Source: Paenibacillus amylolyticus
Lineage (GTDB): Bacteria > Bacillota > Bacilli > Paenibacillales > Paenibacillaceae
DNA length: 64,000 nucleotides
Direction: 5' to 3'
Assembly (NCBI RefSeq): GCF_001570725.1
Contig: NZ_BCNV01000001.1
Location: 1,860,001-1,924,000, forward strand
Numbering within the stretch: position 1 is the stretch's first letter; every line of letters starts with the position of its first letter. This document shows, in pieces, positions 33,856 through 41,912 of the stretch. The notes beneath the pieces are model-generated. The model was not told the origin of the DNA. It worked only from the letters and a program-made list of their open reading frames with translations, and made no database searches. The position numbers and the translations under genes were made by a program.

Positions 33856-34561
33856 AGTGGGACTTGAAGTGAGAGGATTGTGCAAATCCATTAAAAAGCA
33901 ACCAATTGTTGAGGATATCTCCTTTCGCATTACTTCAGGCCAAGTGCTTGCCCTCTGTGGAGGGAATGGCGCAGGGAAAAGCACGGTGCTGCGTATGATC
34001 GCAGGAATTCTTCGGCCTACCTCCGGTGAGGTTGCGGTGAACAATGTGCGATGGTTGAAGGAGCGCAAGCGTTATTCAGAGCAGATTGGATATATGCCGG
34101 ACGATTATCAATTTAATCAAGGGCTGAGTGCGGAGGAAATGCTTCTATTCTGGGCTTCTCTGAGGAAAGTCCCCAAGGAGAGAGTACAGGAAGTATTGAC
34201 CATGGTAGGCTTGGAGGATCAAAAGAAAAACCGGGTAACGACCTTCTCCAAAGGTATGCGCCAACGTGTGTTATTCGCCCAGGCTGTACTGTCGAAACCT
34301 CCACTGCTCATCATGGATGAGCCAACAAATGGATTGGACCCATTCTGGATGCAGGAACTAGCTCAGCTGCTCAAGGGCATCAAGCAGGATGGCCACATGG
34401 TCGTGTTCTCGACCCATCAGTTGGAGATTGCAGACGATATTGCGGATCAGGTGATATTCATGAACCATGGACGTAATGTGGGAGAGGGCTCCACTCACGA
34501 CTTTCGTGATCAATTCGGTTCGCTCCATGCAGCATTTCATCAAAGTCTTGGCTTAAAGTGA
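33848..34561 (+). CDS. nosF: ABC transporter ATP-binding protein NosF-like
   Basis: A 237-residue ATPase. Walker A is G-G-N-G-A-G-K-S-T (about 40-48), the signature is degenerate (T-F-S-K-G-M-R-Q-R), Walker B is L-L-I-M-D-E-P-T-N-G-L-D-P and the H-loop is S-T-H-Q. It powers the NosY permease, probably exporting a sulfur species needed for the copper centre. ATG 33848 overlaps the nosY stop, so they are coupled. Confidence 0.88.
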   Translation: MDKVGLEVRGLCKSIKKQPIVEDISFRITSGQVLALCGGNGAGKSTVLRMIAGILRPTSGEVAVNNVRWLKERKRYSEQIGYMPDDYQFNQGLSAEEMLLFWASLRKVPKERVQEVLTMVGLEDQKKNRVTTFSKGMRQRVLFAQAVLSKPPLLIMDEPTNGLDPFWMQELAQLLKGIKQDGHMVVFSTHQLEIADDIADQVIFMNHGRNVGEGSTHDFRDQFGSLHAAFHQSLGLK

Positions 34562-35121
34562 AGGTGAGTTTATTGCAGAAGAAGATGAAGAGATTTAATA
34601 ACAGACATATACTTACAATACTGATTGGCTTGGTTGCGTTGTTCACAGGTGTTTGGGCCGTTTTTGAAAATATGTCGACACCCGAGTCTCAGCGAGGCAA
34701 CACTATTCAAGCAGGTGCAGTAGCTCCTGAGTTCACAGCGGTTAATTCAGCAGGCGAACAAGTCAGACTGTCCGATTATCGAGGTAAAGCCGTCATGATT
34801 AACTTTTGGGCTTCATGGTGCACACCCTGTGTAAGGGAGATGCCGCTCGTTCACCAGATTGCTCAGGATTATCAGAACGACGTGGAAACCCTGTTTGTTA
34901 ACGTGGGAGAATCGAAGGGCACGATTCGTGAGTTTATGGATAAGCAGGCGTTTGATTTTCCGGTCATTATTGATGTGACAGGCAATATATCAGGCATGTA
35001 TCGAATTACAGGTTTACCGGCAACGATGGTTATTGATAAGGACGGGGAGTTCCGTCATATATTGCTCGGTGAACTGACCGAAGATACACCGTTGCAGCAA
35101 TGGCTGGAAGAGAGTATCTAG
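34558..35121 (+). CDS. TlpA/ResA-like membrane thioredoxin
   Basis: A 187-residue protein: an N-terminal membrane helix (about 17-36) and an extracytoplasmic thioredoxin fold with the redox motif W-A-S-W-C-T-P-C-V (Cys pair near 88-91) and the cis-Pro in G-L-P-A-T. TlpA-type proteins reduce disulfides in copper-binding or cytochrome proteins, which fits its place at the end of the nos operon. GTG 34558 overlaps the nosF stop; TTG 34573 or ATG 34585 are alternative starts. Confidence 0.85.
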   Translation: MKVSLLQKKMKRFNNRHILTILIGLVALFTGVWAVFENMSTPESQRGNTIQAGAVAPEFTAVNSAGEQVRLSDYRGKAVMINFWASWCTPCVREMPLVHQIAQDYQNDVETLFVNVGESKGTIREFMDKQAFDFPVIIDVTGNISGMYRITGLPATMVIDKDGEFRHILLGELTEDTPLQQWLEESI

Positions 35122-35160
35122 TCGTAAGCGTTGGATGGTGAGAAAAGGGCAGGAACGCCT

Positions 35161-35190
35161 GAGATCGCCTGAGATCGCCTGAGATCGCCC
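35161..35190. repeat. Tandem 10-bp repeat, three copies
   Basis: GAGATCGCCT occurs three times head to tail (last base C in the third copy); a fourth degenerate copy precedes it at 35151-35160. It lies between tlpA and the metE terminator. Confidence 0.9.
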
Positions 35191-35246
35191 ATGTTACAAG
35201 TGAAATGAATGTACGTTAAAAGTAACCATATAAAGTAACCACATAA

Positions 35247-35287
35247 AAAGCCGGACACCCCTTAAACCTAGGGGGGTCCGGCTTTTC
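35247..35287. terminator. Terminator between tlpA and metE (bidirectional)
   Basis: Arms 35247-35263 and 35271-35287 pair over AAAAGCCGGAC and CCCCT with one internal mismatch. As on one side and Ts on the other let it work for both strands. Confidence 0.87.
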
Positions 35288-35314
35288 TTTGAAGCTATGC
35301 TGCTTCGCAGCCGA

Positions 35315-37609
35315 TTACAATACAGCAGTTGAAGCGTGATTGGCACGGGCGATTCTAGTTGCATCAACCATGTTGCGCAGGGAAGCAACCGTTTCTTCCT
35401 GTCCACGGGTTTTCAATCCGCAGTCTGGGTTAATCCAGAACAGCTTCGGATCAAGAACACGCAGGGCACGTTCAATCATGCTGCTCATTTCATCCACACT
35501 TGGAACTCGTGGGCTATGGATATCATATACGCCAAGACCGATCCCAAGCTCATACGTATTTTCTTCAAAGCTATGAATCAGTTCACCGTGACTACGGGAT
35601 GTCTCAATGGAAATGACATCTGCATCCATAGCTTCGATGGAATCAATCATGTCATGGAATTCGCAATAGCACATATGTGTATGAATTTGAGTCGTTTCGT
35701 GCACTGTGCAAGTAGAGATACGGAACGCTTTAACTGCCCAGGCCAGATAATCGGCTTGTTCATTTTCCTTCAGCGGAAGCCCTTCACGAACAGCTGGCTC
35801 ATCCACCTGGATCATGCCAATGCCTGCCTGTTCAAGTGCTTCGACTTCCTGTCTCAACGCATACGCCAATTGATAAGCAATCTGCTCACGAGCAATGTCT
35901 TCGCGTACGAATGACCAGTTCATGATGGTAATCGGGCCAGTCAGCATGCCTTTGACAGGGCGCTCTGTCTGCGATTGGGCATATTTCGTTTCTTCAACCG
36001 TCATTTCACCAGTAAACGCAACATCGCCGAAGATAATAGGTGGCTTCACGCAACGTGAACCGTACGATTGTACCCAGCCAAACTGTGTAAAGGCAAAGCC
36101 GGCCAGTTTCTCGCCAAAGAATTCAACCATGTCGGTACGCTCAAACTCACCATGAACCAATACGTCAATTCCGATCTCTTCCTGAAGCTTAATCCAGATA
36201 TCAATCTGCTCACGGATAAAGGCAGCATACTGTTCGTTATTTAATTCGCCCTTACGCCACAATTGACGTGCTTTTCTGACTTCAGCAGATTGCGGGAAAC
36301 TACCAATCGTTGTCGTCGGGAAGAGTGGCAATTGCCATTTGGCTTGTTGTGCTACATGACGCTCGGCAAAAGGACGGGAGCGCTCCGGCTGTTGAACACT
36401 GATGGAAGCAACGGCTTTCTGTACAGCGGTGCGGTTCCGGTCTTCGGATTGTTGAAGCGCCTGAAGAGGAAGCTCTGCTTCGTTAATCTTAGCGGTAATC
36501 TCTGCACTTGGTGAAGATAAGGCAGTAGTCAAAAGAACAATCTCATCCAGCTTTTCATCTGCAAATGCAAGAGCATTCTTCAGTTCAGATGTAAGTTTTG
36601 CCTCACGTTCAGTTGTAACTGGCACATGCAGCAGACTGCAGGACGATTGCACGATAATACGTTCAGGCGTCACGAACTCAGTCAATTCATTCAGCAAATT
36701 CAGTTTTGTTTGAAGGGAAGCTTTCCAGATCCCACGTCCATCAATAATACCTGCTCCGAGCACTTTGTCTGCCGGGAAACCGGATGTCCGAATAGATTGT
36801 GTGTTACCAGAGAGTCCGTGTACAAAATCAAGTCCTACACCTTGAACTGGCAGTGCAACAATATCGTTGTAGTTTTCGACAGATTCAAAGTACGTTTGCA
36901 GCATGATATTCAGGCCTGGAACGGCTGTGGCAAATGTTTTATATATTTTATTCAGACGCTGTACGTCTTCATTTCTTAATTTGGTTACCAGAATAGGCTC
37001 GTCGATCTGCACCCATTGAACGCCTTCGCTCGCAAGTTCCTGAAGCAATTGAGTGTAGAGTGGAAGCAAGCGGTCCAACCAAGCGTCCGTCTCGGATTTA
37101 TCATAGCCTTTGGAGAGCTTCAGGAAAGTTAGCGGTCCAACAATAACCGGTTTTCCTTCAATACCAAGTTTTTCTTTTGCTTCACGATAAGCGAGAAGTG
37201 GTTTGTTCTCCGTCAGAGTTGGGGAAGCCCCGTCCAGTTCAGGTACAATGTAGTGGTAGTTGGTGTTGAACCATTTCGTCATTTCGCTTGCTGCGGCATC
37301 TTTCGTTCCCCGGGCAATACCATAATATACGGACAACGGAACGGAACCACCATCATAAGCAAATCGTTTAGGAATAATGCCGAACATCACAGCCGTATCC
37401 AGGATGTGATCATAATAGCTGAAATCATTCACCGGAATGATGTCGATGCCTTTGGCTTGTTGTTTGCGCAAATGATCGATGCGGATCTCCTGCAGACGTG
37501 CATGAAATTCGTTTTCCTCCAGCTTACCTGCCCAGAACGCTTCCAACGCTTTCTTCCATTCCCGATCAGCACCAATACGCGGATATCCCAATACACTACT
37601 TTTCGTCAT
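35315..37609 (-). CDS. metE: Cobalamin-independent methionine synthase
   Basis: A 764-residue enzyme that transfers a methyl group from methyltetrahydrofolate polyglutamate to homocysteine. It is full length for MetE. The C-terminal catalytic half has the zinc ligands in H-T-H-M-C-Y-C-E-F and the late D-C-G-L-K-T-R motif. GAGGGG precedes ATG 37609 by 9 bases. The promoter region has no S-box riboswitch that I can see; instead it has two nested dyads (37695-37730), suggesting control by a LysR-type activator. It is monocistronic with its own terminator. Confidence 0.96.
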   Translation of the reverse strand: MTKSSVLGYPRIGADREWKKALEAFWAGKLEENEFHARLQEIRIDHLRKQQAKGIDIIPVNDFSYYDHILDTAVMFGIIPKRFAYDGGSVPLSVYYGIARGTKDAAASEMTKWFNTNYHYIVPELDGASPTLTENKPLLAYREAKEKLGIEGKPVIVGPLTFLKLSKGYDKSETDAWLDRLLPLYTQLLQELASEGVQWVQIDEPILVTKLRNEDVQRLNKIYKTFATAVPGLNIMLQTYFESVENYNDIVALPVQGVGLDFVHGLSGNTQSIRTSGFPADKVLGAGIIDGRGIWKASLQTKLNLLNELTEFVTPERIIVQSSCSLLHVPVTTEREAKLTSELKNALAFADEKLDEIVLLTTALSSPSAEITAKINEAELPLQALQQSEDRNRTAVQKAVASISVQQPERSRPFAERHVAQQAKWQLPLFPTTTIGSFPQSAEVRKARQLWRKGELNNEQYAAFIREQIDIWIKLQEEIGIDVLVHGEFERTDMVEFFGEKLAGFAFTQFGWVQSYGSRCVKPPIIFGDVAFTGEMTVEETKYAQSQTERPVKGMLTGPITIMNWSFVREDIAREQIAYQLAYALRQEVEALEQAGIGMIQVDEPAVREGLPLKENEQADYLAWAVKAFRISTCTVHETTQIHTHMCYCEFHDMIDSIEAMDADVISIETSRSHGELIHSFEENTYELGIGLGVYDIHSPRVPSVDEMSSMIERALRVLDPKLFWINPDCGLKTRGQEETVASLRNMVDATRIARANHASTAVL

Positions 37610-37682
37610 CGCTTAAAACCCCTCTGCTTTTATGTTACACAAAATTTATCACAGATCCGGAGTTATAAAGTAATTCCATTAA

Positions 37683-37730
37683 ATTATACCTAGTTATAGC
37701 CTTAGGCTATAGCGAAGGGTGCACGCTATA
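37683..37730 (-). promoter_or_regulatory. metE promoter with nested TATAG dyads
   Basis: On the minus strand a TATAAT -10 lies at 37688-37683 with no good -35. Just upstream are a 17-bp dyad (37695-37711, 8-bp perfect arms) and an overlapping 23-bp dyad (37708-37730, TATAGCG/CGCTATA arms). The pattern resembles the TATAG-N-CTATA boxes of MtaR/MetR-type LysR regulators. Confidence 0.6.
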
Positions 37731-37876
37731 TAAGTTGAACTAACGAGTATGTACACTTACCACTCCGATGACAGAATAACCTTCCAACTCAGCTTAGGAT
37801 AAATAATAGATCATAATCATATTTTGTATGCTTTTGCATTCACTCGGGATAATAAAAAGTAAAAAGGTGGATGAGT

Positions 37877-38275
37877 ATGGTATTTCAAAAACGATTTTTT
37901 CTCTTAATACTTGCAGCTATAATATTAATGATAAATAGTGTTTCCCTACACACAGATGTTACATATGCAGATCCTGAGAGCGTACAGGAGAACGACTATA
38001 AGGCAATAGCACTTACGATGCTCAATTCATACATTGCCCGTGAGATTACCAGCTATTATCAGGAAAATCATAAACCGGTCCCTAGCTATGGGCTATATGA
38101 CATTCACGTGTTGGAACTTAAAAGGCGTACACAAGGTGGTTATAACTTTCGAACCGTTCTGGAAGTCAGAACTTTCTATGGTCCACATAATCCGCCATAT
38201 GGGAAAGAGATCATTACGTTTGAAATAGACCCCACTAATGTTACAATGGTGAACTACGTTCATACGAATGATTGA
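37877..38275 (+). CDS. DUF3888-type small secreted protein
   Basis: A 132-residue protein with a signal peptide (hydrophobic 8-25, V-T-Y-A-D cleavage-like site near 34-36). The body has the Y-Y-x-E-N-H-K-P-V-P-S-Y-G-L-Y-D region and T-F-Y-G-P-H-N-P-P-Y-G-K-E-I-I-T-F, the pattern I recall for DUF3888, a family of unknown function in Bacillales. ATG 37877 is 6 bases after AGGTGG; the ATG at 37871 touches the site. The next gene starts 16 bases downstream. Confidence 0.7.
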   Translation: MVFQKRFFLLILAAIILMINSVSLHTDVTYADPESVQENDYKAIALTMLNSYIAREITSYYQENHKPVPSYGLYDIHVLELKRRTQGGYNFRTVLEVRTFYGPHNPPYGKEIITFEIDPTNVTMVNYVHTND

Positions 38276-38291
38276 AAGGAAGGCGGTACGC

Positions 38292-38915
38292 ATGAATCTG
38301 TATCATATTCAGTCCAACGTGCACGGAATCAACAGAGTAGCATCATTTCTGGAGGATAATTACATTGGAATCGCTTGGTCAGGTACAGGGGATCTGGGGC
38401 ACACGCCCCCTGAGCTATGGAAGGAACAGCTGGTTCAGAACGATAGCTTGGATGAGTCGGAATTGGCGAGCACACTTGCGACACTACATATGTTTGTTAA
38501 TCTCATGCAGGATGGAGATTATATATTAATTAGCGATGATGAATGGACGTATGTTGGGGATATCGGGGATTATTATTACGACGATTCCGCTGGCACAGAA
38601 AACGACTTGATCTGTCACCGTCGCGGAGTTACATGGTTGGGTCGTATTCCTCTCCCTGAGCTGAATGACAAAGTGCAGGCACTACAAAATGACTCATCCA
38701 TCCTTGCGAAGTTTGAGTATCCCATATCACAAGCACAGCTGGATCGCGGACTTGCAGTCAGCGTAGCGGCTGAAGCAACCAACCCACCCTCAACGAGGGT
38801 AGATGAAGCCACGATTCAAACAGCTCTCCATGTGCTAAGAGAAGCGTTACACAGTGAAGAAGAAGAGCTGCGAATTCGTGCGGCTACAGCCATTTTACAG
38901 TTTGCAAAACAATAA
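38292..38915 (+). CDS. Stand-alone PUA-like (restriction-enzyme N-terminal type) domain protein
   Basis: A 207-residue soluble protein. Residues 1-130 follow a pattern I know from the N-terminal modules of Mrr/McrB-like restriction proteins: N-Y-I-G-I-A-W-S-G-T-G-D-L-G, then G-D-Y-I-L-I, V-G-D-I-G-D-Y-Y-Y-D and H-R-R-G-V-T-W-L-G. These beta-barrel (PUA/EVE-like) modules can read modified bases. No nuclease or helicase domain follows; the C-terminal part is helical and acidic. ATG 38292 has GGAAGGCGG upstream. Function unknown; the similarity is by motif memory and needs a profile search. Confidence 0.55.
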   Translation: MNLYHIQSNVHGINRVASFLEDNYIGIAWSGTGDLGHTPPELWKEQLVQNDSLDESELASTLATLHMFVNLMQDGDYILISDDEWTYVGDIGDYYYDDSAGTENDLICHRRGVTWLGRIPLPELNDKVQALQNDSSILAKFEYPISQAQLDRGLAVSVAAEATNPPSTRVDEATIQTALHVLREALHSEEEELRIRAATAILQFAKQ

Positions 38916-38972
38916 AACCATGCACAAGGATAGAGAATTGTAGTGGCTAACAGCGATCGGAAGGTTGTTCTG

Positions 38973-39632
38973 TCATTTAAATAGCCCTGAAATCTGTTCA
39001 TTCACATTCATATGACTTCGTCCGCCGTGGTAACAAATCACAGATGAAATGTCGAGTTCCATATACTTTTTCAAAGAGCAACGAGCAGTCTCGATATCGA
39101 GTGTGGTAGGGCCATGAACGCCGCCAAGTATGCCGTCCACACTGTACATTGAATCTCCAGCGATGAGCGTCTTGCTACCCATCAAATAAAGACTAATATG
39201 TCCTGGCGTATGACCAGGTGTATGAATAACACGAATACCACCGCAAAACGGCAGTTCCTGACCATCGATTACCGTTTCATCTACTTTGCCCTTTGGAGGA
39301 TGCTCAAGGTGACCATCTTTGAGAAGAGGGAGCTGTCCCTCAATATATGGCTTATCCAGCTCATGCGCATATATCTTGACTTGTGAGCCACACTCTTTCA
39401 AAATCTCGGGAAGACACCCGATATGGTCCACATCCTGATGTGTCAAAATCACTGCTTTAAGTTGGCTGATCGGCACACCAATCTTTTCGAGTGCGATACG
39501 CAAATCGTCATATTGTCCAGGGAATCCGGTATCAATTAACACAACCATTTCTTCATCCCATATCAGAACAGGGTGAATTATATTCCCTTCAAAATCAAGC
39601 TGAAGCATTTCTATTCCTTTTGAAATTTCCAT
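38973..39632 (-). CDS. Metallo-beta-lactamase-fold hydrolase
   Basis: A 219-residue MBL-fold protein. The metal site begins T-H-Q-D-V-D-H-I-G, with H-T-P-G-H-T-P-G-H and a late C-Y-H-G-G as further ligands, and A-G-D-S supplies the bridging Asp. Such enzymes include glyoxalase II-type thioesterases and lactonases; this one is unassigned. ATG 39632 has GGAGG 9 bases upstream; the ATG at 39662 adds ten residues without a ribosome site. Confidence 0.85.
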   Translation of the reverse strand: MEISKGIEMLQLDFEGNIIHPVLIWDEEMVVLIDTGFPGQYDDLRIALEKIGVPISQLKAVILTHQDVDHIGCLPEILKECGSQVKIYAHELDKPYIEGQLPLLKDGHLEHPPKGKVDETVIDGQELPFCGGIRVIHTPGHTPGHISLYLMGSKTLIAGDSMYSVDGILGGVHGPTTLDIETARCSLKKYMELDISSVICYHGGRSHMNVNEQISGLFK

Positions 39633-39837
39633 CGTATCAGACCTCCAAGAGTTGAACTTCATATCTATCGTTTCTCATTACATTTCTTATGTAAACGAAT
39701 AAAGACGGCAATAAGATACGCTCGGGTAATTATAGAAATATTCAATGTATGAGAGAATTGACGCTTGCTGTTGGGAATGATAATTTATATATATCAATAA
39801 AACCAATAAGTCCAATAAGATAAAGGGGGTATGTGGG

Positions 39838-40308
39838 ATGACACATATCGTGCATGCAGCAGCTGAAGATATTCGAAGCGAGGATTCACTGCAATTGATC
39901 AAGGAGTTGAGCGAAGAACTCGGTTTGTTATATGGCGGTGATGGAACAGCGGGATTTCAACTATCAGACGTTGAAGTGCCACGGGCGGCCTTTATCGTTG
40001 CCAGAATCGACGGGTATCCGGTTGGTTGCGGAGCACTTAGACCCCTTGATGAAACATCCGTTGAGGTTAAACGCATGTATACTCGCAGTGGCTACCGCCG
40101 TAAGGGGATTGCGCAGGCTATTTTGGCCGAGGCGGACCGTCTTGCAAGCGAACTTGGTTACACCAATCTCAAACTGCAAACAGGTCCACTGCAGCCAGAA
40201 GCAGCCGCGCTGTATGAGCGTGTAGGGTATTATCGAATCCCTATTTTCAGTGGCGATTGGGACAGAGTGTTGGCCTACCAGAAAGACTTGGTGCATGAAA
40301 AAGTATAA
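39838..40308 (+). CDS. GNAT-family N-acetyltransferase
   Basis: A 156-residue acetyltransferase. The acetyl-CoA loop reads R-S-G-Y-R-R-K-G-I-A (about 82-91), preceded by V-K-R-M-Y-T and followed by the A-L-Y-E-R-V-G-Y-Y segment. The substrate is unknown. AAGGGGG precedes ATG 39838. It is a single gene ended by the terminator at 40368. Confidence 0.88.
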   Translation: MTHIVHAAAEDIRSEDSLQLIKELSEELGLLYGGDGTAGFQLSDVEVPRAAFIVARIDGYPVGCGALRPLDETSVEVKRMYTRSGYRRKGIAQAILAEADRLASELGYTNLKLQTGPLQPEAAALYERVGYYRIPIFSGDWDRVLAYQKDLVHEKV

Positions 40309-40367
40309 CTCTGCGAACGAATCACAGCTTCTATTCACTGAATGGGAAGAGGAGTATAAGATACAAG

Positions 40368-40393
40368 AAAAGTCGCCTATGGGCGACTTTTTT
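40368..40393 (+). terminator. Intrinsic terminator (AGTCGCC family, copy 5)
   Basis: AAAAGTCGCC, loop TATG, GGCGAC then seven Ts. It follows the GNAT gene. Confidence 0.87.
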
Positions 40394-40438
40394 ACGTTTT
40401 AACTTATCCAATTTCTCTATAGGAATAGACCCAAGATT

Positions 40439-40807
40439 TTAATTCTTTGCGGAATGAATGATCGAAGGGTCTTGATGTTGAACACCCCATTCGCATAGTC
40501 CTTCCAAAACGGGCAATAGCGTCTCAGCTTTGGCTGTCAGACGGTACTCGACTTTAGGAGGGACTTGGGGGTACTCTTTCCGTTCCACCATACCATCTGC
40601 TTCCAATTCTTTGAGCTGTGAGCTCAATGTTTTATACGTGATGGCGCCGATCTGCCTTTTTAGCTCATTGAAGCGGACTGGTGGGTTTTCTGCCAGAAGG
40701 TACATAATCACCATTTTCCATTTGCCACCAATAACGGACAACGTGTATCCAAAAGGGGTATCTTGAATGTTTTTAACTTTACCGTGGTATTCAGCCATAC
40801 TCATCAT
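40439..40807 (-). CDS. HxlR-family transcriptional regulator
   Basis: A 122-residue winged-helix regulator with the HxlR signature I-G-G-K-W-K-M-V-I-M-Y-L-L, R-F-N-E-L-K-R and I-T-Y-K-T-L-S-S-Q-L. It has no Cys in the first ten residues, where the redox-sensing members YodB and HypR carry theirs. AAGGAT lies 7 bases before ATG 40807. It is divergent from the arginase-fold gene and probably controls it through dyads in the shared region. Confidence 0.88.
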   Translation of the reverse strand: MMSMAEYHGKVKNIQDTPFGYTLSVIGGKWKMVIMYLLAENPPVRFNELKRQIGAITYKTLSSQLKELEADGMVERKEYPQVPPKVEYRLTAKAETLLPVLEGLCEWGVQHQDPSIIHSAKN

Positions 40808-40825
40808 TCACACTATCCTTCCGGG

Positions 40826-40897
40826 TAGTACCTATCCTAAAAGACCGTACTATTTATTTGTTTGGGCTCAGTTTATACTAACCTTACTTTGAAGTAA
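40826..40897. promoter_or_regulatory. Dyads between hxlR and the arginase-fold gene
   Basis: TAGTAC and GTACTA (40826-40852) form a dyad with a 15-base spacer next to the HxlR gene. TTACTTTGAAGTAA (40884-40897) is a second dyad beside the other gene. Both resemble HxlR/YodB-type sites in their TACT/AGTA halves. Confidence 0.5.
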
Positions 40898-40909
40898 AGG
40901 AGATTTACG

Positions 40910-41767
40910 ATGACTCAAAAAACAATACGTCTGCTTATGCCACAATGGCAAGGTGGGGATAATCCTAACTACTCTTTTGGAGCGGAGCTGCTTGCATGGC
41001 TTGCACCTGACAATGATCAACCTCTCATTCATGTTCCTGTTAAGGCTTATGATGGAACATCTCTGGTAAGTGAGAATGGGATAAAAGGCAGAGCACAGCT
41101 ACTTCAGCAATTGCAGGCTGCCCAGCATATTATTCAAGCTCACCAGCCTGATCGCATTGTCATGTTTGGCGGTGACTGTTTGGTTGAACAAGCCCCATTT
41201 GCCTATTTGAATGAACGATATGGCGGAGAACTTGGTTTGATATGGATTGATGCACACGGTGACTTGGTTAAATACGCGGGTTATGACAATGGTCATACAT
41301 TGCCGCTCGGTAATCTTCTTGGAGAAGGAGATCCGGAGTTTGCCAAACATGTGAAAGTCCATTTGAAGCCTGAAAATATCTTCATGGCCGGGTTGACGAC
41401 CCCCACGCAACAGGAAAACGAAGTGATTCAAAGATTGGGTATCCGAACGGCTGGAACTGAAGAATTAACCCATGACATGGATTCGATTAAGAAGTGGATT
41501 AAAGAGACTGGTATCAAACATCTGGCAATTCATCTTGATCTGGATGTGCTTGATCCCAACATGTTCCGTTCACTGTTATTCGCCAAACCAGGGGAACCTT
41601 ATGTGTTTTCACCAGCGGGAACCATGCAATTACCTCATTTGCTTCAACTGATCAAAGAACTGTCTGAAGAAACAGATGTAGTGGGATTAGGGATAACTGA
41701 ACATATGCCGTGGGATGCCATTAACTTGAAAAATTTGCTGGGAGAAATACCTATCCTGAACCAATGA
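40910..41767 (+). CDS. Arginase/ureohydrolase-fold protein
   Basis: A 285-residue member of the arginase/agmatinase/formimidoylglutamase superfamily. Manganese-site motifs are I-D-A-H-G-D and H-L-D-L-D-V-L-D-P. The first motif, normally G-G-D-H, reads G-G-D-C here, so one metal ligand is Cys instead of His. Substrate unknown; it may not be a true ureohydrolase. AAAGGAG precedes ATG 40910. It is divergent from an HxlR regulator. Confidence 0.82.
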   Translation: MTQKTIRLLMPQWQGGDNPNYSFGAELLAWLAPDNDQPLIHVPVKAYDGTSLVSENGIKGRAQLLQQLQAAQHIIQAHQPDRIVMFGGDCLVEQAPFAYLNERYGGELGLIWIDAHGDLVKYAGYDNGHTLPLGNLLGEGDPEFAKHVKVHLKPENIFMAGLTTPTQQENEVIQRLGIRTAGTEELTHDMDSIKKWIKETGIKHLAIHLDLDVLDPNMFRSLLFAKPGEPYVFSPAGTMQLPHLLQLIKELSEETDVVGLGITEHMPWDAINLKNLLGEIPILNQ

Positions 41768-41789
41768 TATAGGTTATAAGTCGCCAGAA

Positions 41790-41809
41790 TATATCAGAAT
41801 ACTGATATA
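41790..41809. promoter_or_regulatory. 20-bp palindrome upstream of the MFS gene
   Basis: TATATCAG-AATA-CTGATATA, perfect 8-bp arms, 104 bases before the MFS start. It is an operator candidate; the regulator is unknown. Confidence 0.45.
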
Positions 41810-41912
41810 AGGAGTCAAAATATAGGAAGATTACAGATAGACATATCAATATTATTATATGGGTGGTTCGACGAGAATCAGAAATTAAACAAACTGAGGA
41901 GAGTACACCCAG

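Noticed and set aside
35151..35190. CRISPR-like repeat
   Set aside because: The 10-bp units are directly adjacent with no spacers and no cas genes nearby.
35336..35914. 192-codon open frame on the plus strand
   Set aside because: Lies opposite the conserved C-terminal half of metE.
37620..37870. S-box (SAM) riboswitch upstream of metE
   Set aside because: I could not find the conserved S-box blocks on the minus strand; the region has dyads instead.
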